In this document: one piece after another, positions 5,698-5,787 of the stretch
Layout of the letters: the number at the start of each line of letters is the position of its first letter
How positions within the stretch are numbered: the first letter of the stretch is position 1
NCBI GenBank assembly: GCA_023452965.1
Contig: JAEXUU010000459.1
Span: 1 to 5,787 of the forward strand
Source of the DNA: Pseudomonadota bacterium
Lineage (GTDB): Bacteria; Pseudomonadota; Alphaproteobacteria; Rhizobiales; Beijerinckiaceae
Length of the DNA stretch: 5,787 nt
Direction of reading: 5' to 3'
Made by a program: the position numbers and the translations under genes
Notes under the pieces: generated by a model
What the model was told of the DNA's origin: nothing
Seen by the model: the letters and a program-made list of their open reading frames with translations, nothing else
Database searches by the model: none

Positions 5698-5704
5698 CCT
5701 CCTT
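5698..5704 (-). promoter_or_regulatory. Strong Shine-Dalgarno of the Gly/Tyr-rich gene
   Basis: The minus strand reads AAGGAGG followed by 8 nt and ATG at 5689. It is the best Shine-Dalgarno in the window and fixes the start at 5689, not at the upstream in-frame GTG (5716). It suggests high translation, as expected for an abundant small envelope protein. I see no convincing promoter in the remaining 83 bp to the window end. Confidence 0.85.
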
Positions 5705-5787
5705 CGCGATGTTCACGGCGTTGTTCCGGGGCTCCGGGCGTCACCGTTGCGGCGAATCTGCGCCGGAGCGGCTGAACGGCAGCGGAG

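Noticed and set aside
5706..5727. GGAAC on the minus strand at 5727-5723 as the -35 of an EcfG-type stress promoter for the small secreted protein gene
   Set aside because: At the required 16-17 nt spacing the sequence is CGAA, not CGTT, and that -10 would nearly overlap the Shine-Dalgarno.

Overview
The window is an ordinary housekeeping stretch of a high-GC alphaproteobacterial chromosome. GC-rich third codon positions, an IspB/DdsA-type long-chain prenyl diphosphate synthase, and the series prenyl synthase / DUF2007 protein / TrmN6-like methyltransferase all point to Hyphomicrobiales (Rhizobiales). A Bosea- or Methylobacterium-like organism is my best guess, made from remembered gene order and not from any search. 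I see no rRNA, tRNA, CRISPR array, insertion sequence, phage gene or recognisable defence system.

Layout from left to right. (1) Positions 3-1685 (+): the 3' part of a large TPR-repeat protein gene whose start lies outside the window. (2) 1689-2573 (+): ispE, the MEP-pathway kinase, 3 bp after the TPR stop and starting with TTG. (3) 3215-2604 (-): a Nudix hydrolase, convergent with ispE. (4) 4228-3212 (-): a long-chain polyprenyl diphosphate synthase directly upstream of the Nudix gene, overlapping it by 4 bp, so the two are probably translationally coupled. (5) About 186 bp of divergent intergenic DNA (4229-4414). (6) 4415-4639 (+): a 74-residue DUF2007 protein. (7) 4646-5416 (+): a TrmN6-like SAM-dependent methyltransferase, 6 bp further on and probably in the same operon. 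(8) 5689-5417 (-): a small secreted Gly/Tyr/Arg/Pro-rich protein, convergent with the methyltransferase gene, the two stop codons touching with no gap.

Functionally, the left half has an isoprenoid theme. IspE is one step in making IPP/DMAPP, and the prenyl synthase uses IPP to build the ubiquinone side chain. The TPR protein resembles the one encoded near ispE in Pseudomonas (LbcA type), which acts in the cell envelope. The right half is a tRNA-modification type operon facing a cell-envelope or periplasmic small protein gene.

The most notable structural feature is a strong intrinsic terminator (10-bp perfect stem, 3-nt loop, T run), oriented for the minus-strand Gly/Tyr-rich gene but located wholly inside the coding sequence of the convergent methyltransferase gene. 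Other points are a run of three neighbouring genes with non-ATG starts, a Nudix box with an altered spacing and a missing Arg, and a 12-bp perfect palindrome that includes the DUF2007 start codon. I did not find a convincing undescribed system here.
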